Source: Halichoerus grypus (lineage: Eukaryota; Chordata; Mammalia; Carnivora; Phocidae). From it: a stretch of DNA of 64,000 nucleotides. The DNA is taken from NCBI RefSeq assembly GCF_964656455.1, contig NC_135726.1, forward strand, positions 22,765,168 through 22,829,167, read 5' to 3'. Within the stretch, counting starts at the first letter, position 1. Each line of letters starts with the position of its first letter. The notes under the pieces were generated by a model. It was not told the DNA's origin. It did not search any database and saw only the letters and a program-made list of their open reading frames with translations. The translations under genes and the position numbers were made by a program. Shown here in pieces: positions 21,724 to 34,165 of this stretch.

Positions 21724-24700
21724 ATTCAATGATCCAGTGCACAATGACTACTGTCCCCCTACTTCTAGGCTTACAGTTATCAGGTAACAGAAAATATCTT
21801 ACAATTTTTTTTTGTTAATTATACCTCAGTAAAGCTGGGGAAAAAAACCACTTCCAGATATATCTACTATTGTTGCTTATTGAATGGGTGAATAAGTATA
21901 AAAAATGTGATTATCAAGTGCCTTGCCCAATGGACGAGTTTCAGCCCAGATCACTTTGTACCCAGATTATTTAACTCAAGAGGTGACATTCTTATTTTTA
22001 CTATAAATCGATGTTGTATGTTGAATTCTGACCCAGAATACGAAGTTAGGTATATTTTTTCCTGGAAAGCATTTCTAGATTTAGCAGTACCTATCATTGT
22101 AATTCCAAAATTCTATCTTCACAAGAATCTACCTTATATGCATTTTTATTTTAATATTTTAGTTCCTAGAAGATATCATGCTTTTATCAGCATTATTTTG
22201 GTCACATTTTAGTCATTACAAAAACCCTAAAGGTAGGGCATTAAAACTATTATTAAAATCTTTTACAAATAAGAAAACTGAGTTTTGGGGATGTTAAGTA
22301 AATTCCTGAGTATCTTATAGTTTTTCCTAACCTGGTTCTGTTCCTTATCAGCCCTTCATTCTAGATTCCATAATCTGAAATACTACTGTACAAATTGTTG
22401 GTTGCCTTACAGAAACATATTGACTTCCAAGCTTAAAATATTTAATATATTCACCAGGCTGTTATCAGCATACGTAAGAAAAAATGTATCTAACAGAAGG
22501 GAAGAAGGGAGTCCATTGTTTTGTTTTGTTTTGTTTTTTCCTATGATTGCTTAAATATTGGCACCTCCAACTCAGTACCTAAAGGGAAAGAGAAAATCTG
22601 AGAATGTAGAAATTCAGCATTCTTAGGCCATTGTTAAGACCATTTTTGGAAGATGAGGATACTTAATAAGCTAGTTTTTGTATGACATCATTACAAAATT
22701 AATCCATCGAATTCTCCTTTCTTGAATACTATCATATCGGTAAGGATGATTTGATTCCACTCTGTGTGGGTCTTTATATAAAGAGAAATTTTGCTCAACA
22801 TGATAGCTTAAATATTTCCGATGCTATTTATCATCAGCACATTGCTTTAAAAAATGGGAACTTTCTTTATTAGGGTCTGACAAAGAGACATGGATTTACT
22901 GTGGGGCAGACACATTCATGTTTCCAAACCTGTAAAGTCCAGACTGAAGATGGCAAATTTGTCAAGGTCATGAATGTTGGCTTGAGAAGTCTCTTGGCAA
23001 ACAGCCTTTCAGCCTCCTGTTAATGTTCTCCCTTTGCATTTCTATTTAGTTGAGCATTCTTCCTGTGTCTATGTCTATTCCATTTCAAACTTTTATAGGA
23101 TAGATTAATTCACAAAATGTGCCTGTATTTATGGTTTCTAACACACAGCTCCCAAATGTGTGTATTCAGTATTGTCATTCAGGAACAAACTGGAGAGGCT
23201 TTTCCATTCTGTGTCCTTCTCAGGTAGGAAAATGGAAGGTCCTCACCTAACTGCTCATGTGCTCCTGAGGGTCTCTCTAGAATTATGCTAAAATGTATAT
23301 GTTCTGGAATCTGATTTACTAGGTTACATCTGGATCTGTCACTATTAATTATATGTGCTTGAGAAAGTCAGATGAGCCCCTCATCCACGTAAAGTCATTG
23401 CCAAGATGCAGGACATTAAGATAGGTCTTGTGTAGACCAAAAAAAAAAAAAAAAAGACTTTAATGAGCATTTACCATGTGCCAAGTATGATGCTTGTTGC
23501 TGGGCACAGTGTTGAATATTGTACATAGAGGTCCTTCCCTTGTGGAAATATCTATCTATCTATCTTTCTCTATTTGAATTAGTGCAGGAAATGCATTTCT
23601 TTTTCTGACTATATTTTTAGGTCCCTGAAGCCAAAAACAGTTCACTTGGACTTGCTTTCAGTTTTCTGCTTCGCTGGACACCAGTTCCCATGGCCAGTTC
23701 ATGCTGTTCAATGCTCACACCAGCAACTGATAGAAAATGCAAGGAACACATGTTTGAGATATAGATGGTCTATCTTTGCCTGCGATGATGCTTTAGGAAA
23801 CTAATATTTTTGTGAAGCAGGTATCATTGTCATCACAGGATGCTGTGTTCTATTATTTTAATCAGGGACTGCCTCTTCTTTAGCCTTTTTACCTCTTAAG
23901 ACACACTTAAGGGTAACTTGGTTTATATTGAGAATTACTTTGAGAACTATTATTTCACTGAATTCTTGTTTCCTCAGAGTGTGTGATCACGAGTAATTGC
24001 CAACTTCATCTTAGGAAATGTTGGGGTGCTCTTATGCCTATTACACCTAACTTTGGTCCCTGTTCCTTCTTGGTGGGGAGCAGTTTGGAAATATGAAAAG
24101 AACCCTTATGCCATATTGTTCTTTCTCTTCACCTGCCCTTTTAGCCTCCTAGCAGCCTAAATATGTTTTTGATTTCGATTGTAGTCCTGCATTCTTATTA
24201 TCTTGGAGACTTAGGCCAAAAACTTATATTGTGTCAAAGTTCTAATGCCATCTTTGATGCTGAATGGTTGTGACTAAGGATGAGATTATCAGTCTGCCCA
24301 TAGCACAGTTTCTCCCTGACAGGGATGGTACTAGATACTAAGAATATAGTGCTAAAATGTAATTTGATTGAAGAGTGCTAAGCTTGCTATCTTCTCCAAA
24401 GGTGAGTAGATTCATGAAAAACACAGATCAGTAAGTGACAATTTTATGCTTCATTGATCCCTGTTAACCTCTTCAGGTTCCAAATGAGGATGATTCTTTC
24501 TTAGCTAGCAACTTGGATACTTCTCAAGTGCAAGATGGGAAATGAGACACCCTTCCATGATGTCCATCTGGATAGAGTAGAACCTCAAATTAAGCTCTGA
24601 TGCCAGAGCTAACCGATTATCAGCTGATGAGGAAGTGATGAGGAAGTAATTTTCCCTGTAGCTCCCTCAATTCATCTGTCATCACTCACTCTAGAGGAAA

Positions 24701-25719
24701 AGGTGGCAGAATGGTAATTAAATCATTCTCTGGCATTAAAATAGGCACTAAGAGAAGAATTCAACTTCTCTAGACTCTATTGTCCCACAAGTACTTCAGT
24801 GTTCTCAGGGGTCCTGTGTGAGGAGGTTGAAAAGTAGTCTGAACTTTTTTTTGACAGCTGCAGAAGAGATGTGGGTGACATTGAGGACTGGGGTGGGATG
24901 GAGTGGGGGCTCTTGTTCTGAGAACAGTGATTTCTGAGTATCAGATAATTGTTATCTATTATCCATCTATTACTCATCCCCTACCCATCCATCCACTCAT
25001 CCTTCCATCAGTATTCCCATCTACCATGTCTTAGTTCTTATGTTGGGTGCTAAAGTTGAATACATACTCCAGGGATTTGGATTTAGAATAGATTAGATTT
25101 TAGATCACTGGACCTAATTTTTCTAAATTCCTTTCTCTCTCCTTTAAATCTTTGTTTTGAAAATCAAATGAAAAAATGTTATTTTCTCCTTTTCCTTCAC
25201 ATTTATTTTACTCCACAAAAACTTTTTGAACTTCCGACAGTATGACAGACACCTTACTAGGCAGTGGAAATACAGAAGACAATGCAAATGCAAATGTTTC
25301 TCCCTTGACTTTTGTAGCCTAAACTCATTTTAATTAGGGGGTATTATGCAAATATATGGAAGATGGTGAGGGTGTGATTATACTGATACAATTCAGCTCA
25401 ATTATGTAGCAGTTCTATTATGATCCCCGGAATTGAAGACTTCACGTACAAGACTGGGATCGCTCTTTGCACACCTGGCCCTCCCTCTCTGCTTCTCCAG
25501 CCAGGCTGTGGTGAGTGACCAGAGGGACTGGAGTTTTGTCTGGCTGTAGATGTGAGAGGTTATGGGTGTCAGGCTGAACTTGAGAATCAAAATTAAGCTT
25601 TGTGAAATGGTGTCTAAGTTTTCTCTCTGATTTCCTCTCCTTTTTTTGCCTGCAAGACCTTGCTTATAGGCACACACCAACCTCTGTAATGTCACTAAAA
25701 CAGAATTATGATAATGTCA
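21724..25719. other. Long unassigned intronic stretch
   Basis: Nearly 4 kb with no SINE or L1 recognised. It holds a likely reverse MIR remnant near 22205-22325, an A17 run near 23440-23456, a short (TATC)n near 23550-23566 and ATCC-rich DNA near 24960-25010. No exon signal. Confidence 0.4.
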
Positions 25720-26445
25720 GGCTCTTTACTGAAACCTTGTGTCTATGGATTCTTGTTATTTTTATAGTCAAATCTAAACTCCATTTGTTTTTAAAACTCT
25801 ATGTAATCTGGCCCCTGCCTTGCCTTTTATTCTTGTTTTTTTTGCCACATTTTCTCTCCTTAACTCAGTGTTCTAGCCATATTAAATCATCTTTACTTTC
25901 TCTAACATAGTATGCTCTGTCGTTTCTCTGGATCTTTATCCATACTTTACCTGTGGCTGGCAGGCATCTCCTCCCTTCTTTGAGATCGGAAGTTTTAATC
26001 ATTACTTCTTTGGGGAGGCCTTTTCTGTCCCTCCACACTCCACATTCTGAGTTGAGTAAAATTTCTGTATGCTCTTATAGCCCTCCATATCATAGCCTTT
26101 AGAGCATGCATTTGAATCTAGGAAATTTACTCTAAAGCTTATGCTGTGAAGATTGCCACTTGCTGATAGTGCATTCTGTGGAAAAGTTGCCTAAAAATCT
26201 CTGAATTGCAATCGTTTCCTTGCTGAAATGGAGAAATGCTATCTAGTTTGCTGTCAGAATAGCATTGCATTTATACATGTAAAATGTTTACCAGACAGTA
26301 ATAATTAATAATAATAAGTCTACTTACCTTAAATTTTCTGTTTGTGTTTATCTCCCACTAACCTATGGGTCTTTGAGGGCAGCCACCGTATCTGTGTTGT
26401 TTGTAAACATTCTCTCTTCATATTTAATAAATGAATGGGTGAGAT
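25720..26445 (+). mobile_element. L2 LINE 3' region (split)
   Basis: 'tatgtaatctggcccctgcc' (25800 region) and 'tggggaggccttttctgtcc' (26010 region) match the L2 3' end. 'gggtctttgagggcagccac' and 'tcatatttaataaatgaatg' (26365-26435) complete it. The segment between about 26100 and 26320 does not match and may be an insertion or a decayed part. Confidence 0.65.
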
Positions 26446-26841
26446 CTTTCTGTACCACAGCCTGGCCAACAAGTCATACCTCTCAAGGAGAATTTGTAGG
26501 TGTCCCTTATCCTGCCTGCTCTATGTTGCAGAAGCAGCCCTTGGGAGAGGTGGTCCTCACACTTCCAGATGATGCACAATATGTGAAAATTTTGGGATAT
26601 CTTTTGCACCATAATTTCACAGAGAGGGTCTTGAGGTGGATAAATTGATAGGAACAGTGAGGTTGCATTGAAATGAGCAGGTTCTGACAGACTTATGTGA
26701 TGAACAACAAAGAAAACAGCTTGTCTTCTTGTACTTTGAAGTCCAGACCTACAGTCTTATGACTTATGCTATTCTTGCATACTCACAAATCTTTTATTTA
26801 TAATGTCAAGTTGGTTACTTGAATAACCATGTGCCAGAATG

Positions 26842-26843
<2 letters not shown>

Positions 26844-26881
<38 letters not shown>
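26844..26881. repeat. (TG)19 microsatellite
   Basis: Uninterrupted TG dinucleotides, likely polymorphic. Confidence 0.97.
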
Positions 26882-26884
<3 letters not shown>

Positions 26885-28344
26885 AGCTACAAACGATAGG
26901 ATGAACCAAATAAATATAGAAACACAATTTTCTGTGTTTCAAGAATACCGTTAGCCAGTCGATCTGGATTTTACTGAGATTTGCTAAAAATGAATTTCCT
27001 GAAGAAAGAGGGAGCATACAGAGTTTACTAAGGATTTTTTGTTTGTTTGGTTTTTGTTCTGTTTTGTTTTTCCCATTTTTTTCACGATAGAGTCTTGGGA
27101 ACTTGCTTTCACTTGAGTTACAACTAGGCTTGCTGCGGTTTTCAGATAGTTGCAAATGGTTGAATACGATATAAAAATACTTTTAGTTATTGTACACTTA
27201 CTTTGTCCACTCCTTTTTCTCTATTTCTCAAATAGATTATCTCAGATTCCAAAATCAAATCTGCAGAGTAGATGTTTTATCCCTAAATTATAAGCAAAGT
27301 AGCTGAAGCTCAAATAAATGCATTCATCTCTCCATTCCATATAGTTAAAGACCTAAATGTTGCTTTGTTTTACTCTTTCAGAAACCTGTGCTTTCCCCTT
27401 CTGCCTCAGTAACTTTTAAACACAAGGGACCATCAAAACCTAAGTTAAGACTACATGCAGTTTACTTATCAGAGGCTATTGATAAATGTAAAGAAAAATA
27501 TGACACAATTAAGTTCCGACATAAATGATGATAACACCATTTTGAATGACTTTGAGTTGTCATAGCAAAAATGCTGTGTACAAGAGTGACACATCCCAAT
27601 ACCTCTGTGTCTCAGGGCTGCCTAGCATGTGGATGGAAACCTCTATGAAGGATATATTATTCAAATTTTCTTTTTTTAATAAAAATGCTAATGGAAATGT
27701 TAAAATGCACATAAATTAAAATGATCATAAATTAGGATTAATATCACATTAATGAATTATAATCCCACATTCATTAAGATAAAGTGGCATTTCAATATTT
27801 GCTCTTGTTAATAAATTTAATACAATAAATGAAAGGGATACATTTGGAGATTCAATAAATATTTGATGTAATCTTATGCTTTAACTTTTTAAAATATTCA
27901 AGTAAAGTAGGAGATCTAGATGCATTTGGATTCTTTGTTGCTATTTTATGTCTTTTTTTATATTCCTTTCTTTTCGTTTATTGAAGCACTAAATACAATT
28001 TAAATTGGCGAAGAAAGCAATAGAGCCTGTTCTGAATAAAAGAGATCCCAAGAGAACAGAATGTCTTTTGAGTTTCTAGGAGTTTCTTTCCACACAGCAT
28101 TTTTTTTTTTTTAAAGGAACAAGTATTTGAAATTCGAAATCTTACAGTGCAGTAACTGGAGCTATATATATATATACTGAAAATATGTGCATTTAAGCAC
28201 CATTTTACAGCTATAGTTCAATGAATTTTTCTTTTAAAAATGCAAACTAAAGTATATTTATTTTTGTTTTAGTTTAGTTTTTTAACAGGAGTCCAAGAGA
28301 GTATAAAGAAGATGTACCATGTATCAGGACACTCCTGTCTCCCT
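26882..28344. other. Unassigned AT-rich intronic sequence
   Basis: The 27690-27900 portion is extremely AT-rich and dense in TAAT/ATTA motifs, with no recognised transposon. A short (TA)n lies near 28163-28176. Confidence 0.35.
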
Positions 28345-28446
28345 CTTGAGAGTAAACTGGAAATTTTAAAGCAGGGATTCTGTTTTCCCTAGTACCTACC
28401 AAAATGTTTCAGGTAGAGTAGGTGTTCAGTAAATTTTTGTTGCCCT
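28345..28446 (+). mobile_element. L2 3'-terminal fragment
   Basis: 'aagcagggattctgttttcc', 'tagtacctaccaaaatgttt' and 'aggtgttcagtaaatttttg' follow the L2 end. It is cut off by the LTR that starts at 28447. Confidence 0.55.
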
Positions 28447-28930
28447 TGTAACTGAACTAACGAGTCCAATCGCTGGTGAGTCACAGATAGAAACTACACC
28501 AGGTGGTGGTGTTGTCCAAGTGAACTTTATTTGTGGCAAATAAGGAGACCATGGGGAGTAACCAAAGCTGTGACTTCCGGAGCAAGGGTGAATGTGTTCC
28601 TTTTGTTTAGGGTTAGGATGAATTTTTAGAAAGGGGAGCCTTGTCATTGGATATAGAGGCCGCCCTAAGGTTGTGCACATGCGCCTTACAGAAACATGCC
28701 TGTATATGTACATGTATGTTATGTAAATGAGGCTGTGCTCTTCCTGGGGAGGAGATTCTACTATTATAATCAGGTAAAGGTAACTGTCAGTCACTCTGTG
28801 GGTCACTCCATGGTCCATCTGCGCAGGAATGCATCAGGGTTTAGTTCATGTTGGGCTGGGTGGTCTGGATCCCCAGAAAGCTCCTCCAGGCAGTTCTTAA
28901 CGCTTGAGGGATAGTTTTGGTTTCCATCAT
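28447..28930 (-). mobile_element. Probable class I (ERV1-like) solo LTR, right end unresolved
   Basis: On the minus strand the element ends in '...gttcagttaca' (terminal CA at 28448-28447). About 80 bp upstream in that orientation there is an AATAAAG polyadenylation motif (tttatt at 28526-28531 on +). 'ccaatgacaagg' further upstream could be a CAAT box. GC-richer composition, a single poly(A) motif and a terminal CA fit a retroviral U3-R-U5. I cannot find the far terminus or a 4-bp target duplication, so its length is approximate. No internal retroviral sequence is present. Confidence 0.5.
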
Positions 28931-29355
28931 GGGATGTTATGCCCATAGAGTCTTTTGCCTGAGTTAAGAGATAAGCTGGAAAGAGAACTTTAAGGAAAAA
29001 TGTGGATCAAAGGTCTGCAAGCAGGGAAGCAGTAAAGGTCAAGTCTTGGGGTCTAGCTGGTGAGAACCTGACCTGAGATGAATCTGTATTTCTCTTGTGA
29101 AGTTTTGATTTTCCAGATGGGTCCCTTTTCTGGCCTCAGTGCTCTTCTCTGTAAAATTGGAATAATTTTCCTGGACCAGAAGCATTGTACAGATCAAAGA
29201 AAAGAAGGTCCTAGAGAACATAAGATCTTAATAGGCATCAGATTGAATTACTTTTGCCTTTATAAATATAACAGGTAGATCTGAGATGAATTCTGGGTCT
29301 ACTGCACTTGATTCCAACACATATGAACCTTGGAGAGGTTATTATGTGCCTTGTC
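28931..29355. other. Unassigned sequence right of the ERV1-like LTR
   Basis: May include the missing end of the LTR. No gene recognised. Confidence 0.3.
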
Positions 29356-29369
29356 AACCTCGCTTTTCT

Positions 29370-29560
29370 TTTCTTTTTTAATTTTTTTTATTTGACAGAG
29401 AGAGACACAGTGAGAGAGGGAATATAAGCAGGAGGGGTGGGAGAGGGAGAAGCAGGCCTCCTGCCGAGCAGGGAGCCCGATGTGGGACTCGATCCAAGGA
29501 CGCTGAGATCATGACCTGAGCCGAAGGCAGACACTTAACGACTGAGCCACCCAGGTGCCC
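29370..29560 (-). mobile_element. Can-SINE
   Basis: The reversed head 'gagccacccaggtgccc' ends at 29560. Duplications 'aacctcgcttttct' (29356-29369) and 'aacttcgcttttct' (29562-29575) differ at one base. It lies about 470 bp upstream of the cadherin exon, antisense to it. Confidence 0.93.
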
Positions 29561-29999
29561 AAACTTCGCTTTTCTAAGTTTCATGTGAAATATTCTAATT
29601 CATCAACTTTCAGAAAAATTAAGAGAATTAATATACAAGAAGCAAACCCCATAGTTCTTGGCACACAGAGAGTGATCCATTAAAGGTAGCTAAGAAGAAC
29701 TTTAGATAAATGTATTAATAAGTGGAAAAGAATGCATACATTTTTGTGTTTTCCTCTTGATCTTTTTATCATTCTAAATGCATGTCAGTTTACACCAAAC
29801 AGGTCAGAGTACTTTTTAAAACAGTTCTAACTGATTTGTATAAATTTCATTATATTTTATTTTGATTGATATGCATACAGTGTATAAACTGTAAAACTAC
29901 TGTTAGTAGAAATTGATGAAGTTAGGATGAATGTAGAAAGAACCAACTTGATATTCAAACAGGAGGTAGTTAAAAAATAACTTTGCAAATTGCCCATCA

Positions 30000-30025
30000 C
30001 TAACCAATGCCACTTTTCATTTTAG
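30000..30025 (+). other. Branch point and splice acceptor of the cadherin exon
   Basis: The intron ends in a short pyrimidine-rich run and 'tttag' directly before the CTG codon at 30026. A CTAAC motif at 30000-30004 fits the yUnAy branch-point consensus. Its branch adenosine at 30003 lies 23 nt before the exon, a typical distance. This fixes the exon start and phase. Confidence 0.85.
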
Positions 30026-30320
30026 CTGCACACAGACCTGGATCCTGGGAGCAAAAAAATCAAGTATATCTTATCAGGCGATGGAGCTGGGACAATATTT
30101 CAAATAAATGATATAACAGGAGATATCCATGCTATAAAAAGACTTGACCGGGAGGAAAAGGCTGAGTATACTCTAACAGCTCAGGCAGTGGACTGGGAGA
30201 CGAACAAGCCTCTGGAGCCTCCTTCTGAATTTATTATTAAAGTTCAAGACATCAACGACAATGCGCCGGAGTTTCTTAATGGACCCTATCATGCTACTGT
30301 GCCAGAGATGTCCATTTTGG
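30026..30320 (+). CDS. CDH8: Internal coding exon of a type II classical cadherin, best fit cadherin-8 (EC1 to start of EC2)
   Basis: Cadherin-8 is a single-pass, calcium-dependent, mainly homophilic adhesion protein of neurons that links to catenins inside the cell. The exon is open throughout: 98 codons from CTG (Leu) plus one base of a Gly codon, so it enters in phase 0 and leaves in phase 1. Its 295-bp length matches the exon I recall at this position in type II cadherins. Visible motifs, by exon residue: [11 protein letters not shown] at 1-11, SGDGAGTIF at 17-25, the calcium-binding LDRE at 40-43 (nt 30143-30154), [11 protein letters not shown] at 52-62, and the EC1-EC2 linker DINDNAPEF at 75-83 (linker DxNDN, nt 30248-30262). 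The last residues, [14 protein letters not shown], open EC2. FQIND, DWETNKP and the PEMSILG end fit CDH8 better than CDH7, 11, 12, 18 or 20 as I remember them. The conserved N-terminal tryptophans would lie in the preceding exon, which is not in the window. There is no stop or frameshift, so the exon looks functional. The family is certain; the paralogue is very likely. Confidence 0.9.
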
Positions 30321-30326
30321 GTAAGT
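30318..30326 (+). other. Splice donor of the cadherin exon
   Basis: The junction reads TGG|GTAAGT, a near-consensus U1-binding donor. It splits a glycine codon after its first base (phase 1), as expected if the next exon completes the Gly and continues EC2. Confidence 0.9.
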
Positions 30327-32221
30327 AAGCTTCCAATTTCACAGAACTATTAAGACTCATCTTTAAAATAGCTCCTGGCATCAGGGCTGGTGTGTTGCTG
30401 AATAAAAGACATTTATTACTGTCTTATCTCTAATTTGCATTTCCAAATCCCCTTTTTTGGCCTAAGTTCCACAGCTCAATAGCTTTAGTCCCTTAGTAGT
30501 AGGAACTGACGAAGCAGTTTTATTAAAATATCGCTCCTTACAATGACAGTACCTCAATAGGCTGAATTTGTATTCCTCTCATAGACTTGTAGTTTGAGTA
30601 TTGTTACTGAGATGGATTTATCAAGATTTGTTCCAACATGCCAGAGTAATCCTATTGATATTTGCTTGATGTTTAATTATTTGTTTGTGTATATTCACAT
30701 GCAGATGCAGTGCATAGAGAAACAGAAGACAGTCTAGATCTGTAGTCAGCCAGATACTGGATTGAGCTGGTGGGTCAAGTCAAGAGTGAGTTAGGAAATC
30801 TCAGTTGCCAGAGACTTCTTCGTAACTGAACTTTTTTGTGGGAACACTGCAATCACTGATGGGATCACTCTTACTTGTGCTGAGGCAGTGAAATATCCAT
30901 TTTATTTTACAGAGCAGTGTTTATTTCAAAACATGATTTTCTCCCTTTCTTTTTTCCTTTTGTGGATATGCTTATCTATCCTCAACCCCTGTTCCCAGAC
31001 TTTATACTGTAAGAGGAGGGGTTTTAGAGCTCTTCCCTCTCTGACAAGAAGAGGCAGGATCCAAAATTCAGAGTATAAGATCACAAAAGTCATTCTTATG
31101 TATGTAATGTGTACCCTAGTTTGTTTCAAATTGCATTTAAGACAACCTACAAGGATACATGCTGTGTGGCAAAGTCACATAAATTGGAGGCAGGTGAAAT
31201 GATGAGACAAATAAAAAACACAATAAATTGTAGACATATAAATTGAAGGCCAGAATTAGGTAAATAGCCTGGCTTCATTTGATTTCTTCTCTTTTAACCT
31301 ACGGTGTAGCTTTGGTAAATATACCCATTTCAGCACCGAATGAGAATTGATTTCAGGTCTTTATATCTTACCCATGTATTTCTCCTGCCAAGACTCCATC
31401 CACTTTGCCTATCTCTTCTGCAAGGAATTCTACTTTTTTTTTTTCTTTTTATCAAAATCTGGTTGCTCTTCTAAAGCTGGTTAAAATGACACTTTTTTCT
31501 AGGGAAACTTCTATGGCTTTGGAGTACACAGTTACCTTCCTACCATCACCATCACCTGCAGAAGAAACCCACAAATGAGCAAAAGCACCTCCATGGTTAT
31601 ACTCCTTTGAGAATCTGACATGCAAACAGGAACTGAGAAACACTACCTTTTCCTCCCCCGCCGTTTTCTTTGATCAACTCATTTAGGGCAGAGAATTTCC
31701 CTAATTCATCTTTTTTTTTTTTTTAATCCAGATGAGAGTAAGGTGTTCTAAAGGACTATCGATACCTGCAGTACATACAGAATCCTTTATCTTAATTGCC
31801 AGTAAACAATGAACTGTTGATTTCATCTCATCATTGTCATTTCTGCATCATAATGGCCAAATCTATATCTATTTATTGTAAATGTGTCAGAGGCTTCCAT
31901 TTCTTGTAATATGAGTCGTGTCCCTGATAAGTATGTTGAGAAAGAAAATCCCCAAAACTTCTGCACGCTTCAAGGTCGTTTAGCTAAGAAAAGGATATTA
32001 AAGATATTATTAGCTATATAATGCGGTGTATAAATATATACTTGTAAATATATAGGCATTTTTTTCCCTCTGTTTAAAAGACTTTTCTTGATAAGAAAGT
32101 AGAGAGCAAAGGAAATAATCTATTCTAACATATACAGTTACTTTAAAAAAAAAAAAAAGTGTAGCTTGTGACATCTCTTCCAAAAAAACCTCTGGTTTGT
32201 GCTACAATTGAAAGGGTGGTT
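30327..32221. other. Unassigned intronic sequence after the exon
   Basis: No repeat family recognised apart from T-runs near 31433-31444 and 31711-31724 and an A-run near 32144-32158. Confidence 0.4.
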
Positions 32222-32425
32222 TTTAAAGTTAGATAGATGGAGTTTTGAATCCTGGTTCCATCCCTTATTATCTGGTTGACTTTGAAGTTCAGGGAGGTTA
32301 AATTATTGCTTATTTTCCTGAGCTACAATGCAAAGATAATAATTTCCATCTTGCTCTCATTGTGTGAGAATCGCATGATAAAGTACAAGGAAAGGTATGC
32401 CGTGAAGTAAGTAAGTGTTCAAAAT
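32222..32425 (+). mobile_element. MIR SINE (diverged)
   Basis: 'gagttttgaatcctggttcc', 'ttatctggttgactttgaag' and 'gcaaagataataatttccat' occur in MIR order. Confidence 0.6.
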
Positions 32426-32836
32426 TAGTTGTTGTGGTGGTTTTTAAAATTATTTTTATTAATCTATTTCCCACGTTACCTTTGGACCTTTCCTCATGTA
32501 TTGATTTTATGCGTTGGGTGTCTGGCTTCTGTTTGACTCCAGCCTCTGTGGTTAAAGGGAGCAGAAGCAGCTGCACTATTTTATTGTCAACTGTGAATTA
32601 TTCCCTTCATTTCTCATGAAGGTGAATATCAGGATGAAGGCCAGCTACTATCTCCTTTCTCTCCCCATTACCACTGTTCTCTCTCAGCCTGTCTCTTCCC
32701 TCCCCTCCTTAGTTCTTTCATTTTTCTTCCTTTGCTACTGCAGAAATACCAACACTCGCACCTGTATGCCCTGAGGAATGCCAGTGAGGACCAGGGATTT
32801 CATGGTGCAGAAAGTGAAAGATAAAAATTCTAATTG

Positions 32837-33017
32837 GGGGCGCCTGGGTGGCTCAGTGGTTAAGCAACTGCCTTCGGCTCAGGTCATGGTCCCGGAGTCC
32901 GGGGATCGAGTCCCGCATCGGGCTCCCTGCTCGGCAGGGAGTCTCCTCCTCCCCCTGACCCTCTCCCCTCTCATGCTTTCTCTCTCAAATAAATAAATAA
33001 AATCTTAAAAAAAAAAA
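32837..33017 (+). mobile_element. Can-SINE
   Basis: Head 'gggcgcctgggtggctcagt', tail 'aaataaataaataaaatctt' plus an A-run. Duplication 'aaattctaattg' at about 32825-32836 and 33019-33030. Confidence 0.95.
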
Positions 33018-33030
33018 AAAATTCTAATTG

Positions 33031-34009
33031 AGAAATTTACCAATATTAAATTGAAATGAATGTGATGTTCAAGAACTATCTGCCAGTTGACAAGCTGTCA
33101 AGACAAAAACACACGTATATATTTGCCCAAATGGCAGCCAGATTGTTTTGGAAAGATCTTACTTGGAAGCTGGAGACACAGCTCTTTTATATTCTACTGT
33201 GAATTTCAGAACTTGATGAGAATTCACTTTTATAGCAATACCACATAAAGAATGGCATGTGAGCTTGTCTGATTTTAACTGTGAATCCCAAACTAATATT
33301 GTTGGAGTTGGTTTTTCAGGGCACATTTACCTACATTTATTGAGTTTCAGACAAAATAAATATTTTTAATTCCGTTGTACATTGCGGTGATGGGTATTTA
33401 ACCCTGACCATATGCCTACACCTGTGTTCAGATAAAATAAACTTTTATTTGAGTTGAAAATAGAATCTCAGATTATTTGGCTGCAAATTTGCCTTCTATT
33501 TGTGTAAGTGACATAATCCATATAAACCTTACTTTATCTGTATTGTGTGCACAGTGATCTCTACCTAAATAAATACGTTGGGAAGAATTCAGTGATTATA
33601 TTTAAAGTACTTGGCAGAGCATAGAGTTAGTGACCAACATATATTGGTTTCTTTACAGCCATCCATTTGTGAATTACTTCTACTAGTAAGATTCAGTAAA
33701 CTGATACGAATGGCTGAGTCAATGAAAAATTTCTCAGCAAGCCTTACCTTTATATTTCAAAAATGTACATGTTGGAATGAACCCTGTTTTATTCAAAAGG
33801 GCATATTAGTGAAGGCAAGTGTGAAGCGATGAGAAGCCAAATAGTGCTTAAGCTGGTAGGCATTACTGTATTGTAGAGTACACAATTACTTAGCACATGA
33901 CACTGGCAGTTTTCTTAGTTTTCTTTGAGACTCAGGACTTATCTAATGATGATCAATGTGTATTGAAAAGTTGCTATATGCCAGAAGCTGTGTTAAATGC
34001 TTTTAATAT
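33031..34009. other. Unassigned intronic sequence
   Basis: No recognised repeats or genes. Confidence 0.35.
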
Positions 34010-34165
34010 CTGTGACAACCCTGTAACATCAGTACTGATATTAACTTCCTTATATCTCATTACTTTTAATCAGAAAAATGGGGAAAATAATAGCTAATCC
34101 AAATCCAGATAATAAGTGGAGGAGCTAGGATTTAAATCCAGACATCTGGCTCTACCTCTCATGGG
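34010..34165 (-). mobile_element. MIR SINE remnant
   Basis: 'cagataataagtggaggagc', 'taggatttaaatccagacat' and 'ctggctctac' are the reversed MIR core. Confidence 0.65.

Larger units (their letters stand above)
1..30025 (+). other. CDH8: Intron (3' part) upstream of the cadherin exon
   Basis: No second coding exon was seen on either strand. In particular there is nothing resembling the preceding EC1 exon with the mature N-terminus and its paired tryptophans. The span is a patchwork of SINE, L1, L2, MIR, hAT, Tigger-like and LTR sequence separated by AT-rich unassigned DNA. The intron therefore extends beyond the left edge and is at least 30,025 bp. Confidence 0.75.

Noticed and set aside
26373..26648. 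91-codon open frame
   Set aside because: It overlaps the end of the L2 fragment and continues into unassigned DNA, with no domain.
30888..31202. 104-codon open frame just downstream of the cadherin exon
   Set aside because: It lies in intron after a strong donor, has no cadherin motif, and is most likely chance.
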